Positions 36,113 to 49,083 are shown, counted from the first letter of the stretch. The stretch: 64,000 bases of DNA from Chrysemys picta bellii (GCF_011386835.1 NC_088809.1:17762637-17826636); one strand, 5' to 3'. Made by a program: numbers and translations. Notes: a model not told the origin generated them from the sequence alone.

Positions 36113-39100
36113 CCCATTTAAACAGATTGCATCCCTTGCCTCACCAGAGCGAGATTTACACCTTATGTGCCACTAGGCACAGCATCTTCAGGGTTACCCC
36201 CCCAGCCCCCGCCTACAGCTGACCTTCGTGTTTTCCAGAAAAAATGAAACTTTAACCCACTTTTAACTTTTAGGCGCTCCTAAAACACTGGTGCCCTTAG
36301 GCATGCGCCTTCTGTGCCTAATTGGAAATCAGGCCCTGTGCCTCACTGTAAGCTTTGGCAGAGAAATCCAAGTGGTCAGAGAATTTCGGTTTAATGCAGT
36401 GAATTAGAAACAGAAACACGATGACAAAATCTGCATCCCAGCTACACACTGCAGACACAATAACTTCTGTGGGTTGCAATATCGGACTGGGGCAGAATTT
36501 GGCTGGCAGAGTTTAATTTTAAGTTAAATCTGCAAAGCCTGCAAATAAAATAGACGTTAGTAGTTCTTTTTGCAAAGCGATTGCTGAGATCACATTTGTT
36601 CCATGGAGCAATAGTAACACCTAGTGGCTAAACGTGCCCGTTCATTCCCTCATTTGTTTCCTCTCTCAAATAAGTGTGTGGCACAGGACTTGGCATGATT
36701 GACAGTTTTGACTTGAGAGGCCAGCACTTACATTCTCTAGGGATTTGCCTCTTTTCCCTCCGCCCTGTTCTGTTTTCTGTTAGAAGTGGTAGGTGAAATA
36801 TGAAACTTCATTCCTCTCTCGCCCCCAACGCTCCTTTCACATTTCTGGCTAATGTGGGAGGTTTAAGTCCATCTAGGTCTGTAAGTGGGTGGGCTGTGCT
36901 CTGCGTGGCCCACTGCTTCCAGCTGAGAGAACTCCAATCTCCTCAAGGAATCCATAATTTTAAAGGATCAACCTGATCATCTGGTGGAGGTTGGTGACCT
37001 TGGTGCATTTGATAATGGCGTGTTAACTTGCCTGTGTTAAGGCAGTGCAACCTGATATGTTCCAAGAAGTAACATTTGTGAAGATCAGTAAGATGTGGTG
37101 TGCACGGTTATTGACCATAGCCTTCTGGGGCAGCTAATTCATCAAAAAGGCTCCCCTGACAAACTGGCATTTAAGAGGAAAATAACCTTAAATTTTTACT
37201 GTGTTAGCGGAGGCGCTGCTTGGAAAGTGTTTTTAACCCCTTCTGCCCCCTCCTCCCAAAAGTTGGAATTTTTTTACTATATATAAAATTTCAGCCAAAA
37301 CACAGTTTTGGAAATACAGCCATGATGCCTCATAGGAATTGTAGCTCAGCTGTCTCAGGTGCCCATTCTCTTCTGCGGACTGAACAGATTGTATTTACCA
37401 TGATGCACAGTGGTCTCCCTTCTTGGTCAGCTGCATGGTGCACCATTGGAGATGAAGTCTGGTTGGGGAACCTAGCCTGAAGAAGAGAATGGGGGAAATG
37501 AGACAAGGTGGCGATATTTCCAAAGCAAAATATTTTGGTTTTTGATTGTTCTCCAAAAGTTCAAGGTTTTAATGGAAATCAGATCAGGTTAATTAACAAT
37601 CTCCCATCAAAAGACAGTTTTGGTGGGAAATTGTCAGCTAGTCCTAGTTAAGCAGTTCCTCATGGTCTGATTCTATGACCCTGGATTGTGATCTCACTAG
37701 TGTAAATCCAGCATTGATTTCAATGGTACAATACTGGTGTGAGAGGAGACTCGGGAGCTATGAGACCAGGGAGAAAAAAGGGCTTGGTCACGAGAGGGCT
37801 GTGCATTTCCTGGAAGGTGTTGAGGAACCTCAGCTTCCATAGAGGCTCATAGCACGTCACAGGATTGGGCTAAAAGTCAGCAGCATTGGTCAGTATACTT
37901 GATAAGCAGCAGAACTACAAAATGCTGCACATGTTAAATAAAGCAACTAGCATGTAAACAATAGAACCAGGCAAAATTTAGTGACCCTGATACATAAGGC
38001 TTCATGCAACCTCTTCCATTAGAGCCGCATGGTTTTGTTTTGAGTTTTGGTTTTGAATCAAAAATCTCAGAGTGAAACACTGACAGCTCTGAAGTTTACC
38101 TCCCCCCCCCAGCCTGAGACCGCCCAAGTTTACTAAACTGACAATGTACCACGAAGGTTATTTATTCAGGGGGGTGGAAATCCCAAATGACTGCACTGAA
38201 GTTAAGGAAAAAAAATTCCATTAACATCAGTTGGACCAGGACTTAGTCCTACGGCTTTTGCTTGCGAAATGGATTGCTGGCAGGAAGGAGGGTTTGTCTT
38301 GTAGATTGGAAGGTTTTGTTTGTTTGTTTTCTTGAGTTATCATTGTATCACTTCGGTATTTAGCACCAAACAAGAGTTTCTAAATCCTGCATGCCTTCCC
38401 TACATCACACTTCCACTAAGGTACCTGGGCCTAGTTGCATCCCTTCTTGGGTGTTCCAGTCATCTTAAACTATTCCATTGAAGACAAAAGAGGGACACCA
38501 GCAATTAATATGGCTCAGAGTCCAAAGCCAAGTTATCTTCCTTCCCTCCTTCCTTTTTTCGCTATTACAGTCAACAGTTCCACCACATTAATGCTGAGCA
38601 GCAAAAGGAGACACTTTTCCCTACCCCCTCCACAACCTCAGCTTTCATTTAAAAAGCACATTTCTAGCCTTTTTCATAACATAGAGCTTTCAAAACAACT
38701 ATGTAGCTATGGATAAAAGTTTCTTATTTTTCCCTAAAATCACCAGGGAGATCATATCAGCTCCTTAGAAGTCAGAAAGGGAAAACACAACGGGAACAAC
38801 AGGCACTTACTAGTTGAAAACAAGAAGGCTGCAGCAAATAATCAACTACAAAATGGCTACTTTAGAGTGACAGCTGTGTGTGTGTGTGTCTTTGTATCTA
38901 ATTTAGAGGGCTAGCCACACCCCCTTCCTGCTGTGAAAGGTGTTCTGGGAAAAAAAGTCATGTCAGAGTATACCCTACAGTAGGAAGATTTAGGAGGAGC
39001 TGGGCTGTTACTAATGAAAGTGCTGCTGTGATCAGGTTTATACTGTTACTGTATCCTACAACTAACTTGGGTTATAGCTGTTTAGATTTACCTTTTGGGG

Positions 39101-39705
39101 CCTACAAAGTCCATCGTTATAGGTATCTCAATTTTTGTAGTGTCCCCTTTCTGATGCTGTACTTACCCTCCCCCCCACCCCAACTCGTAGCTGCATGGGG
39201 GCCGCTACCTGAGCTAGGAACACCATAAGCTTCTTGTTTGCTATCAGCTGGCTAATTAGCTGAGGTGCTAATGTGGTTCCAAACATGAGTGGGACAATTT
39301 GGTTGATGGCAGTCAGCAAAAAGGATACAGAAGGAGGGACCATGGCTTCCTTACTCTACCCTTATCCCCTTCAAAGGCAACAATAGTACTTTTGGAGGAG
39401 GAGAAAATGGAGATGTTGTGGAAAGCAGGCAAATCAGTACAGTATCTAGATCCCTCCCAGCCTCAGAGGAAAAGAAGAAACAGAAAATATGAGTGATAAG
39501 ACACCAAAATGGGGATCAGTGCAAAGCAGCAATAGGCAAAGAGATATGGGAGGACCAGGCAGAAACAATGGAATGCCAAGGGGATGGAGAAATAAGAATT
39601 TGGAGATCAAAGGGTATTTCAAGAACAGAAAAAAAGGAAAACAAGGCAAAGTATCATGGAAAGTGTAGACAAAAAAGAGGGGTTAAATAACAAAGACAAA
39701 GTATG
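36113..39705. other. Intergenic DNA, no gene recognised
   Basis: Mostly unique AT-rich sequence, with a short (TG)n run at about 38875-38889 and a purine-rich plus strand at about 39370-39710. No supported gene or RNA. Confidence 0.45.
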
Positions 39706-40345
39706 AGAATCACAGAATTGTAGGACTGGAGGGGACCTTGAGAGGTCATCTAGTCCAGTCCCCTGCACTCATGGCAAGACTAAGGCCATGTCTTACCGGT
39801 AGATCTGCGCTGCTGTGATTGATGCAGCAGTGTTGATTTAGTGGGTCTGGTGAAGACCCGCTAAGTCGATGGCAGAGCGCTCTCCCATCAACTCCAGTAC
39901 TCAGCTCCCCAAGAAGAGTAAGTCAAGTCGGCGGGAGAGCATCTCCCATTGACACAGTGCAGTGTAGACACCACTATAAGTCCACCTAATCTACGTCGAC
40001 TTCAGTTACATTATTCATTATTCATGTAACTGAAGTAGCGTAACTTGGGTCGATTTACCGCGGTAGTGTAGACCAGCACTAAGTATTATGTAGACCATCC
40101 CTGACAGGTGTTTGTCTAACCTGCTCTTAAAAATCTCCAATGATGGAGATTCCACAACCTCCCTAGGCAATTTATTCCAGTGCTTAACCAGCCTGACACT
40201 TAGGAAGCTTTTCCTAATGTCCAACCTAAACCGCCCTTGCTGCAATTTAAGCCCGTTGCTTCTTGTCCTATCCTCAGATGTTAAGGAGACCAATTTTTCT
40301 CCCTCCTCCTTATAACAATCTTTTATGTACTTGAAGGGAGATGAT
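39706..40345 (-). mobile_element. CR1 LINE 3' end interrupted by a MITE
   Basis: Plus-strand text 'gaatcacagaattgtagga' through 'tctagtccagtcccctgca' (39706-39784) is the reverse complement of a CR1 3' terminus. The same element resumes at 40084 ('tattatgtagaccatccct', then 'ttgtctaacctgctctta') and continues to about 40345. The translated minus strand gives [20 protein letters not shown]. The 0.3-kb gap is a later insertion. Confidence 0.9.
39785..40075. mobile_element. hAT-like MITE nested in CR1
   Basis: 291 bp inserted into the CR1, flanked by the near-identical 8-mers agactaag (39777-39784) and gcactaag (40076-40083). The ends (gccatgtcttaccggta / cggtagtgtagacca) are imperfect inverted repeats. 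The interior has a palindromic 'cttcagttac...gtaactgaag'. The 8-bp duplication suggests hAT. Confidence 0.8.
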
Positions 40346-42144
40346 GCTTCTGAAAGAGAGAGAAAAGAAACTGAGGCAACGGGGATTAGGAAAATGAGAG
40401 ACAAAATGGCATACAGAAGAGCAGAATAAATCAGAGAAGAGAAGAAGGGGAGAAAGTAATGCAAGAAGGGGAAAAGGTAAGAAAAGATGGTAACTTGTCC
40501 GTTATATCAGGAATATAAAAGAACTTGATTCAGTCATAAATTAACACCCAATACTAAAAAGTGTAGAATACATATATATGTGTGTATATTCTCCCAGAAT
40601 GGGTTTTATTTTATAGTTCACCTCCATCTAAGAGGAGGGATGGTATCATGGATAAACCACAGGACTGGGAACCAGGAGTGAGAGTCTTTACTCTGCCTCT
40701 AAGAGGCTTAACATAGAACTCACAGCTGTCGGAGGGAGACTAATGTTGCTTTACTCCCTCTTGGCCATGGACTGCTCTGAGGGTCTAAGTTATGGCAACC
40801 TTCTATGACTACCCTGTGGGCTGCAGCACTGCCTAGACTCTCCACACTGCTGCATGCTATCACTCTGGTGTTGAGCCCTGCCCTAGCCTGCTCTCTAAGC
40901 TTGGGTTTGTGAGGGGGTCCTCAGGAGAAAGACAGCTGTCTTCCACAGTTCCTACATGCAGGAATCTTCCTCTCCAGCAGCCAGAACTGGGATTTTAGGA
41001 TCCTTTTATGCTGCTCCAGCCCTTCTACCCTGCATAAAGGGGCTAGAGCAATGGTGCAGAGTTCTGTTCTCTGGCTGGGCTGTAGAATCCCTGCCCTTCC
41101 TTGGATGAGTCATTTAGGCCAAAACTTTGCGAATTTGGGGGTCTTAACTAAGGCATTTACTAGCTTAAGCCACCCATTTAGGTACCTAAATATGGATGTA
41201 AGGGCTTAACTTTTAGGCCCCCAAGTTTGAAAATGTTGCCTTAACCTCTTTTTGCTTTGCCTTGCCCCTTGGAAAATGGGGATAATAATACTCTTAACTC
41301 CCCAGGGGCTTGGTTCATTTGTAAATTGAGTTGAATGCCTCATCTAGAAATGCTTTCAAAGTTTAATGTAAGGATCCTACCTGGCTAAGGATCCTTTTGC
41401 CTATTTTTTTTATTTCATATCCTGTATGTGAGCTTCGCATTTCTGTGCGGGTAGCGATACAAGCAAGCATGTAGCGCTCTGCATTTTGAAACATTATGAG
41501 ATATGCTCTGGAAATTAAAAGAAAAGAAAAGAAATGGAGAGCTATTAAAAAAAAGGTTACTTTTACTGCAGACTGATGATTGCATAATATTAAGTGGTAT
41601 GCTAGTCAATTTTTCTTCAGTAATTCGAAATCCTACATCTCTTTCCTCCTTGGCTTGTCTAGTTCTGTCGTCTTGAGCTATACTAGACTTTACTGAAATG
41701 CTACATTTTTAGTTTTCATTTTAATTAGCACAGCTCCAGCTTTAGATGGATTACTACAATTACTCTCTCTTTTTCTCTTCTAAGTTCAGAAATATTATCT
41801 GTCACTTGTAAGAACATAAAGAATTGAATTGGAAGCATTCCAAATTCTTACTTTAAGTGTTCAAAGATGAAATGGAGTCCTCGGTCATGAAATCTTTAAT
41901 TTGAACTGGTCCTTTCAATTCCCAGTTCTTAAATTCACTATTTTTACATCCAGGGATTTCCTATTATCCAAATATGTATAGAGGCATGTTATTTTTCTAA
42001 ATACATATGTATGTATGTTGTGTAGACATCATCAGTGGATTATCCTTAACCTCCTTTGGTTGATTTTTCAGTTTAATTGCATTAAATTTTAAAGCTGAAT
42101 GGTATCTGCCTAGTTCTGTTTAATAGCTAACAAAGTCTTAAGGA
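40346..42144. other. Intergenic DNA, no gene recognised
   Basis: Includes MIR-like traces (about 40640-40710 and 41270-41370), but no open frame or RNA that can be supported. Confidence 0.45.
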
Positions 42145-42381
42145 TGAATGCAGTGTTGTTGTAGCTGTGTATGTCCCAGGATATTAGAGAGACAAGGTGG
42201 GGGAGGGAATATCTTTTAATGGACCAACTTCTGTTGGTGCGAGAGACAAGTTTTTGAGCGCCACAGAGCTCTTTTTTAGCCAGACCTGAAGAAGAGCTCT
42301 GTGTGGCTCGAAAGCTCGTCTCTCTCACCAACAGAAGTTGGTCCATTAAAAGATATTCCCTCCCCCACCTCGTTTCTCTAA
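42145..42381. repeat. High-copy repeat family 2, inverted (hairpin) copy
   Basis: Two inverted arms (about 42184-42277 and 42288-42381) of the same repeat are separated by a short spacer. On the left, the minus-strand copy runs on about 40 bp further to the family 3' end. The right arm on the plus strand keeps an intact core: AGAC, CTGAAGA (42286-42292), GAGC/GCTC helix, GAAA (42310-42313), GCTC, GTCT. Confidence 0.85.
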
Positions 42382-42858
42382 AATTTTAATGAAGCTGCTG
42401 TCTTCTGTGTGTATATCTATCAGTCTCCAGTAAATGTTATTGGGATTATACAAAATGACAGATTTATTAAGTAGGTTCATTCATAGAAATTTGTGTCTTA
42501 GCTGCTGCAGGCAAATGCGATGGTGTGTCAGTTAAGGTGACCCCATATCTAACACAAAACCTAAAAATCAAGGAAATAAAAAGTTGAGACTTCCCACACA
42601 ACTTGTACATACCCTATGCTCCTCCACACTATACACCACACACACACAAAAAACCACATGCCACAATCTTAACTTTGCCTTTGGAAATGGAGAGAATAGG
42701 GAGAGGAGGATCTGCAATTCTGCAGAGAGAAGTCCTGGAAGCAATCAGTTGGGGACAGGATGCTCAGACCAAGGTTTGCTTGGTGTTCCTTAAATCAAGA
42801 AAAAATAAAAAACAGAACCCCAAGGGGCAGGTCAGTAGGTGGGGAAAATGCCCTGGAC

Positions 42859-43642
42859 CAGGGGTGGGCAATAATTTTTGCACAGGGACCGCTCCACAAA
42901 TTTTGTTAAGTTGTCATGGGCCACACATTTCTACTATATTAATGGAGGGGGTGCAGGGTCTGGGAGGGAGTTTGGGTGCAGGAGGGGGCTCCAGGCTGGT
43001 GCAGAGTGTTGGGGTCCAGGAGAGGGTGAAGGTGTGGCCTCTGGGAGGGAGTTTGGTGCAGGAGGGGGCTCCGGGCTGGGGCAGGGGATTTGGGTGCAGG
43101 AGGGGATTCTGACCTGGGGCAGCGGGTTGGGGTGCGAGGTGCAGGCTCTGGCTGTGAGGCACTTACTACAGGTGGCTCCCAGCTGGCGGTGCAGCAGGGC
43201 TGATGCAGGCTGCCTGCCTGCCGTGGTCCCACGCCGCTCCCGGAAGTGGCTGGCTGCTGCTGGCACGTCTCTGCGCTCCCCTTGGGGGAGGAGGGCAGCG
43301 GGTCTCTGTGCACTGCCCCTGCCTTCAAGCAGCGCCCCGCAACTCCCATTGGCCGGTTTCTGGCTAATGGGAGCTATGAGGATGGGGCAGGAGCAGTGCA
43401 TGGAGCCGCCTCCCCCCCGCCAGGGGTGCACAGAATGTGCCAACAGCAGCCAGCCGCTTCTGGGAGTCGTGGGGCCACGGCAGGCAGGCAGCCTGAGCGC
43501 CCCGCTGTGCTGCGGGACTTTTAGCAGCCCAGAGATTGCGAGGGGGCAAAGGAGGCCGGACAGAAATGTTAGTCACGGTGGGCCGGACAGAAATGTTAGA
43601 CGGGCCGGATCTGGCCTGCAGGCTGTATTTTGCCCACCCCTG
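42859..43642. mobile_element. hAT-like MITE, 784 bp
   Basis: Ends CAGGGGTGGGCAATAA... and ...TTTTGCCCACCCCTG are inverted repeats. Flanking 8-mers ccctggac (42851-42858) and ttctggac (43643-43650) match at 6 of 8 positions. The GC-rich interior carries direct repeats ('ggtgcaggagggggctcc' twice, 42976 and 43056), which explain open frames of up to 266 codons; no protein motif supports a gene. Confidence 0.85.
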
Positions 43643-44059
43643 TTCTGGACACTGACCAATTGTGTAGGCTGTGTTTGAGAGCAGGGTGGGGATTAACTGA
43701 ACAGTAATCAAGGTGTTACTAATACTGTATATGTAACTTGAGAAATACCTGGCTCCAGTTGTGTTATAATAGGTGTAGTACTTAATACCTCCAATGACTC
43801 TTACTGTATTTGGCACCTCAATTGTCATTTTATCGCTTCCATGTATTATCTGGATAGTGTTAAAGAAAGGGAGGTTTATAATATGGAAGCTGGAGAGCCA
43901 GATAGTGAGATATGATGCGCACAGCATTAAACGGGGATTAGTTAAATGCCTGCTCTACAAAGGGTCAATGCAGTCAAATGCATATAAAGGTAAATTAATA
44001 AATCTGGAAAAATATTCTTTTAAAAAAATCTCCAAAGCTTTCGGCCTAATGCACAGCTG

Positions 44060-44520
44060 TAGTGAAAAAACTGAACAGGATGCTGGATTGCATTACTCAT
44101 AGGAATAGAATATAAATCAAATGAGGTGGTATTATTCCATAAGACACTGGTGAGCTCTCATTCAGAGTACTGTGTATGGGACCAACCCCTGTGTCTTAGT
44201 GGGTTACAATTGCCCTTGAGGGGATAAAGCAGAGAGAATGAGAATAATACCAGGTCTTTCAGCTGTAAGTTATGAAGCTAGACTGGGGAGATTTGGCATA
44301 TTCTTGTTTGAAATGAGATCTTGCTGTGACTCAGCCAGTGGTTTTAGAATAACGAAGAGGATTAATCAGGATTAATCAAATTGATTCAGACGAAGGCCAT
44401 GAAAACAAGAGAGCTTAATTTGAAAATTAGGAGCATGGGAAAGGAGGTGGGGGGAGAAGCTCTGGCTAAATGGTTTCAAAATCCATATGGAATAAGTTAC
44501 CAAAAAGGTCCTGTGAATGA
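44060..44520 (+). mobile_element. Very old CR1/L3-like LINE remnant
   Basis: Fragmentary similarity to the LINE coding 3' end ('ctggtgagctctcattcaga', 'gtactgtgtatgg', 'ttatgaagctagactgggga'). Too diverged to delimit precisely. Confidence 0.45.
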
Positions 44521-45558
44521 AGGAGCACAAATGTCTTAGGCCTCAGCGAGATAGAATTGCATGGGGAATGGGAGCATGATGTTTGACTAGCGGCTGGCTG
44601 TGTTTGTCAAGAACACACACGAATGCTCATAGCCACTGTGTGGGGGATGGAGGCTGGGTGTTTGACAGCAGGAGATGGAGAGAAAACGGGGGTGGCTGGA
44701 GCCTAGGGCATATGGTGGAAGGAAGATAGGCTCATCTATGTGGGATTGGAGTCTGCCGTAGGAAAGGACCAGCTGGCAAATGGGTAGTGCTGTGGGAGGA
44801 AACCAGCTTTCAGGGAAGACAGGAAAGAACGTCAGGAACTGAGGGGAGGAAGGAGGGAAAGAGCCTGTAGGTAGGTGAAGGAGTTTGGTGCTGGAGTCTT
44901 TGAGGGACAGGTGGCTGGTCTCCATACTTCCCTCATTCAAATCCCTGCCCAATAACAACAAAACTACTTCTGCAAGGCCCACAAAGAGAAAACACTAATG
45001 ATTAAAACTGGGACTTTCAAGGAGCCTACAGGAGTTAGGCACTCAGCCTCCAAATGAATGTGTGTGCCGAATTCCCTTTGGCCCCTTTGACAGTCCCAGT
45101 CTAATGCATTATCTATGTATTTCCTTAAGATTTTCTAGGCACTTTGTCTTATTTGTACATCTTCTAGACTGTCCATGCCTTGGAGAGTTTACAAGTTTCG
45201 TGTTTGTGCCTTGCACAACACTAACCACATGGTCAGAACTTCACAATTAAATAATAATATTATTTAATGAATAACTGATGACAGGGCATGTGGTTCTTAT
45301 CTGGGATATGTAATAAAGTATAAAGCCAAAGGCCAAATACATTGGCACTAGAGAATTCAGATTATTTCTAATTGCTGCACTCTGGGAAAAGTTATCCCAT
45401 TTGGAAAATGGTATAAATGATTCTTTGCATGGCACAAAAATACTAAGAAGTCATATAAATTCAACTGCACACCGATATTGTCCTAAAAAATCACATGGGT
45501 TGACTGTTAACAAACATCTCCTTGATGTCTCGAGCCAGCCAGTATTCCATTTGCTGAA

Positions 45559-45727
45559 TTATGCTTCAGTATGAATCTTGTTGTCCAGTTTTTTACCTTT
45601 ACTATTGGTAGCTCTCGCACGGGTGTACTTTTTGAAGTGAAAATGGCTGAGAACATAAAAATTGGATGGCAACAGATGGCGAATCCCAGTGAAGATTGAA
45701 CCTGGTAATATTCTAAAAAAATAAAAT
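45559..45727 (-). other. Exon-like open frame, unassigned
   Basis: On the minus strand a T-rich tract and ttttag precede an open frame of about 50 codons (GSIFTGIRHLLPSNFYVLSH, then HFKKYTRARATNSKGKKLDN), ending at TAA. I do not recognise it. The acceptor-like start is the only gene-like feature, and AT-rich DNA produces such frames by chance. Confidence 0.2.
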
Positions 45728-46120
45728 AAAAAAGTTCTGATCCATGCTTGTAGATGTTTCCTTTGCTTCACACTGACTCAATAGACATTCTAGGCTTCAA
45801 AGTGACACGTGGACAGAGTGACAATCCTGTTGTATAGATTGCTCAGATAGAAGGCCTGACATGAAACTCTTCATTCAAGCAGAACTCCCTAATGAGGTCA
45901 ATAAAAGAGTTTTGCCTGAGTAATGACTTCAAGATCAAGGCCACAATATGCTATGTACATTAAGAGTAGTAGGAAATAACACACTACACTAAGTGCACTG
46001 TAATAACCCTGGTAATCTTGCAGCCTAATTTACCATAGAGATCTTCCTAAGATCTTATTGCTACCAAGCCTTCATCTATCTACTTTAACTGTCAGATGAT
46101 ACTTGAGTGGACCATTTTTG

Positions 46121-46372
46121 TCATTTAATGATATCATCTGGAAGGGCTTTATTCCAAGCATTCTCGGTTTTAGATTGGCTTCTTATCTGACTTCTTTCTA
46201 ACTTCAAAAGGACGCTCCATAATTCTAAATCTCCATAAGGTTTTATCAAGGCTGTTTTTTGCTTTGCTCTCTTTCTAGTATCTACATGGAAAAACTCACT
46301 GACGCGATCCAAGGGGCAGCCGCTATAAAGCTTATTCACAATGCTTTCCATGGTCTCCAGCGAAATTCAGCT
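46121..46372 (-). other. Exon-like open frame, unassigned
   Basis: A minus-strand frame of about 80 codons, after a cag acceptor-like site, reads METMESIVNKLYSG-like text, then HVDTRKRAKQKTALIKPYGD and LELWSVLLKLERSQIRSQSK, ending at TGA 46121-46123 region. Lys/Arg- and Leu-rich with no recognised domain. It may be a decayed transposon or chance. Confidence 0.2.
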
Positions 46373-47149
46373 GACCCCCAAGTAGTTAGTGACTTTTACA
46401 CTCATAGGAAAGATAGAAAAGATCTGTGTGTAACTGCTAAAATTCTGGGGCCATATTCTGCTCTCACGGCATTGTAAATGAGGAATAACCCCACTGAAGT
46501 CAATAGACTTGGAGGGGACAATGAGTTCAGAATCTGGCCTTTTCTTCCATTCTGTTCTGACTGTTCTTCTCTCAGTCTTCTGTACTATTTTTTCCTGTAT
46601 GCATCACCCTCCTCTTCTTGAACAGAGGTAGTTAAATATTTCCAAAAAAATATATGTAGCCCTGGTTGCATAAGCATCTGTTTCATCTATATGTTTAATA
46701 CTCTTTTCAAAAATGTGTAGCTTTATCTCTTGTAATATAAAGTGTGTCTGGTTTGTAAGAACAGGGCTGTTCATATTTCAGGGCTTCTCTCCTCAAAGTT
46801 AGTCTCCCTGATAAATGGAATGAATTATATTTTTGTTGGCTGTCTGCATTGCCTCCATCACTGTGTTTCCAATTTATCAACATAGTTTTGAGAAATGGTT
46901 AGGGTATGTAGCACTCGTCAGCACCATGGGGAGAAAAAATATTCATTTATTACTGCTATTGTGTGTGATTACATTACGCATATCCAAAGGACTAAACATG
47001 AAATGTCATATTTAATTCTCCCCATACAGTAGATGATATTACTCTTTCTCCTTCTTTCCAAAAACATCCTGGAAGTTAATTCTTCAGTCTCATCTTAGAT
47101 CAGCCACACAGCAAAGAGGGCAAGTATAATTTAAAGATTAGCGCAAGAA

Positions 47150-47300
47150 TAATAGGAGTCAGGCCATCCAAGTTCTACTCTTCGTTCTGCCTCTAACTCT
47201 TGGTGACCCTGGGCAAAGTCACTTGACTTCTCTGTCTCAGTTTCTCAATCGGAAAAATGGAGATAATATTAGCTTACTGCAGAGGGCTAATGTCATAATT
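47150..47300 (+). repeat. MIR SINE fragment
   Basis: MIR core phrases 'ctctgggcaaagtcacttga'-type ('gaccctgggcaaagtcactt') and 'cagtttctcaatcggaaaaa', then 'tggagataat'. Confidence 0.65.
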
Positions 47301-47369
47301 TGCCAGACTCCTGCCTTCTGGAATACTTATCATGGCACAGCAAGGAGAGGGGATGTCCTAAGGTCCTGT

Positions 47370-47830
47370 ACTAAGACCAGTGTTTAATATATTCATTCAT
47401 GATCTTGAAAAGTCAGTGAAGACTGAGGTGGCCAAATATGCAGATGACAAACAATTGTTTAGTATAGTAAAGACTAGAAGAATGTGAGGAACTACACAGA
47501 GATCTAACAAAGCTAGATGAGTGGACAACACAATGGCAGATGAAGTTCAGTGTTGACAAGTGCACGTTGGAAGGAACTATTTATCCACATCGCTGATGTC
47601 TGACTACTTGGAAAAGAGAATTAAGTTTATTTGTGACTAGTGGAATGAAAACACCTACTCATAGTATAGCGCTGATGTGAAAAAGACAAGGTAAACGTTA
47701 GACTGTATAAACAATGGAATATAAAATAATGAGATGATCGTTCATTTATATAAAGCAACAAAACACCTCCACCCTGAATACTGTGTTGTTTGATTTGGGA
47801 ATGACCAGAACTGTCTACAGCTGCTAAATG
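47370..47830 (+). mobile_element. CR1/L3-type LINE fragment
   Basis: Contains the reverse-transcriptase region with 'tatgcagatgacaaac' (Y-A-D-D catalytic motif) and 'caatggcagatgaagttcag', 'gttgacaagtgcac', matching the order of the CR1 at 25712-26645 but with more decay. Confidence 0.7.
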
Positions 47831-48284
47831 TCTATAGCTGGTATAAATGAAAGGACAGTCAGGCCCTCGAAACTTCAAATTCAAGAGCAGTCAATCTGGT
47901 ATCTTTCGTGAACAGTAAAGCCAGTTTTTTTAAATGGTTGTTAATTTGTTTCTAGCAACCTAAATAGTTTACCTGTGGCCAATACACCTCTTCTATCAAA
48001 ACATAAACTTCCAAAGCCACCTTGAGGACTTGCTCATTCATGGAAAGAGTTAATTATGACAGCCAAGAGTAATGTATGGTGATTCTGATGGGTTGCAAAA
48101 TACGATCTTGCCCATGTATCCACCATTAAGCTAATGTTCCCAAGTTTAGTTCTCTGGATAGCATTGTTTCAATTGATCATAAGAAATTCAGTAGTAGATG
48201 CTAAGCAGATACTGACTTCAGTCTGCAGTATGATTTATTGACCTGAAAAAATACTAACCAAATCAGTGCCAAAGTCTATATGTA

Positions 48285-48560
48285 ATACATTTTTAAGATC
48301 AGAAGGGACCATGATGATCTAGTCTTCACCCAGTGATTCCTGCATCAAGCCCATAACTTCTGGTTGAACTAGAGAAGATTTTTTAGAAAAACCACCAGTC
48401 TTGAATTTAAAGATTTCAAGTGACAGAATACGCAACATCCCTAGGTAAATTATTCCAATGTTTAATTACATTCAGTGTTAAAAACATATGCTTTATTTGT
48501 AGTCTGAATTTGTCCAATTTCAGTTTCCAGCCATTGGATATTTACCTTCGGGTATAAAGA
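48285..48560 (-). mobile_element. CR1/L3 LINE 3' fragment
   Basis: The plus strand 'gatcagaagggaccatgatg', 'atctagtcttcacccagtg' is the complement of a LINE 3' terminus. Coding remnants follow towards 48560. Confidence 0.7.
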
Positions 48561-48834
48561 ATCTTAATATTAATGAGCGAGAAGTATGCAATATAGCACT
48601 GCAGTATTATAAGGAAGTTTAGTACAGTAACACAGCAGGTAATCTTATTTTAAAAGAATGGGAACACAGAAATAGCCACACCCAATGAGACCAGTCATCT
48701 TTCTAGTTCAGTATCCTCTCTGACAGGGGCTGGTATCACATAGTTCAAACAAAGGTGGCTGGATTCCTGTAGTGGACAACTATGGAACAATTTACCCATA
48801 ACAGAAGTTTCTTCCTAAATGTAGAGAAAGAAGG

Positions 48835-48940
48835 CAGGGGAGGTAATATATTTTATTGGAGCCACTGCTATTTGGTGAAAGAGACAAGCTTTCGAGCTCC
48901 AGAGTGCTCGTCTTCTCTCAGTCCTGGTCCTGAAAGGAAA
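48835..48940 (-). repeat. High-copy repeat family 2, minus-strand copy
   Basis: The reverse complement shows a GAGC...GAGCTCGAAAGCTTGTCTC core and the '...ataaaatatattacctccc' tail of family 2. Confidence 0.7.
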
Positions 48941-48959
48941 CCTGCACAACACCTTCAAA

Positions 48960-49083
48960 TAGGGTGACCAGACAGCAAATGTGAAAAATCGGGACAGGGG
49001 GTGAGGAATAATAGGAGCCTATATAAGAAAAAGACCCAAAAATCGGGACTGTCCCTATAAAATCGGGACATATGGTCACCCTA
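48960..49083. mobile_element. TA-target MITE
   Basis: TA-flanked GGGTGACCAGACAGC ... ATATGGTCACCC, same family as 10623-10745. It immediately follows a family-2 repeat. Confidence 0.85.

Noticed and set aside
42878..43678. 266-codon plus-strand open frame
   Set aside because: It spans a hAT-like MITE and runs beyond its right end; the sequence is made of repeated GC-rich words with no domain.
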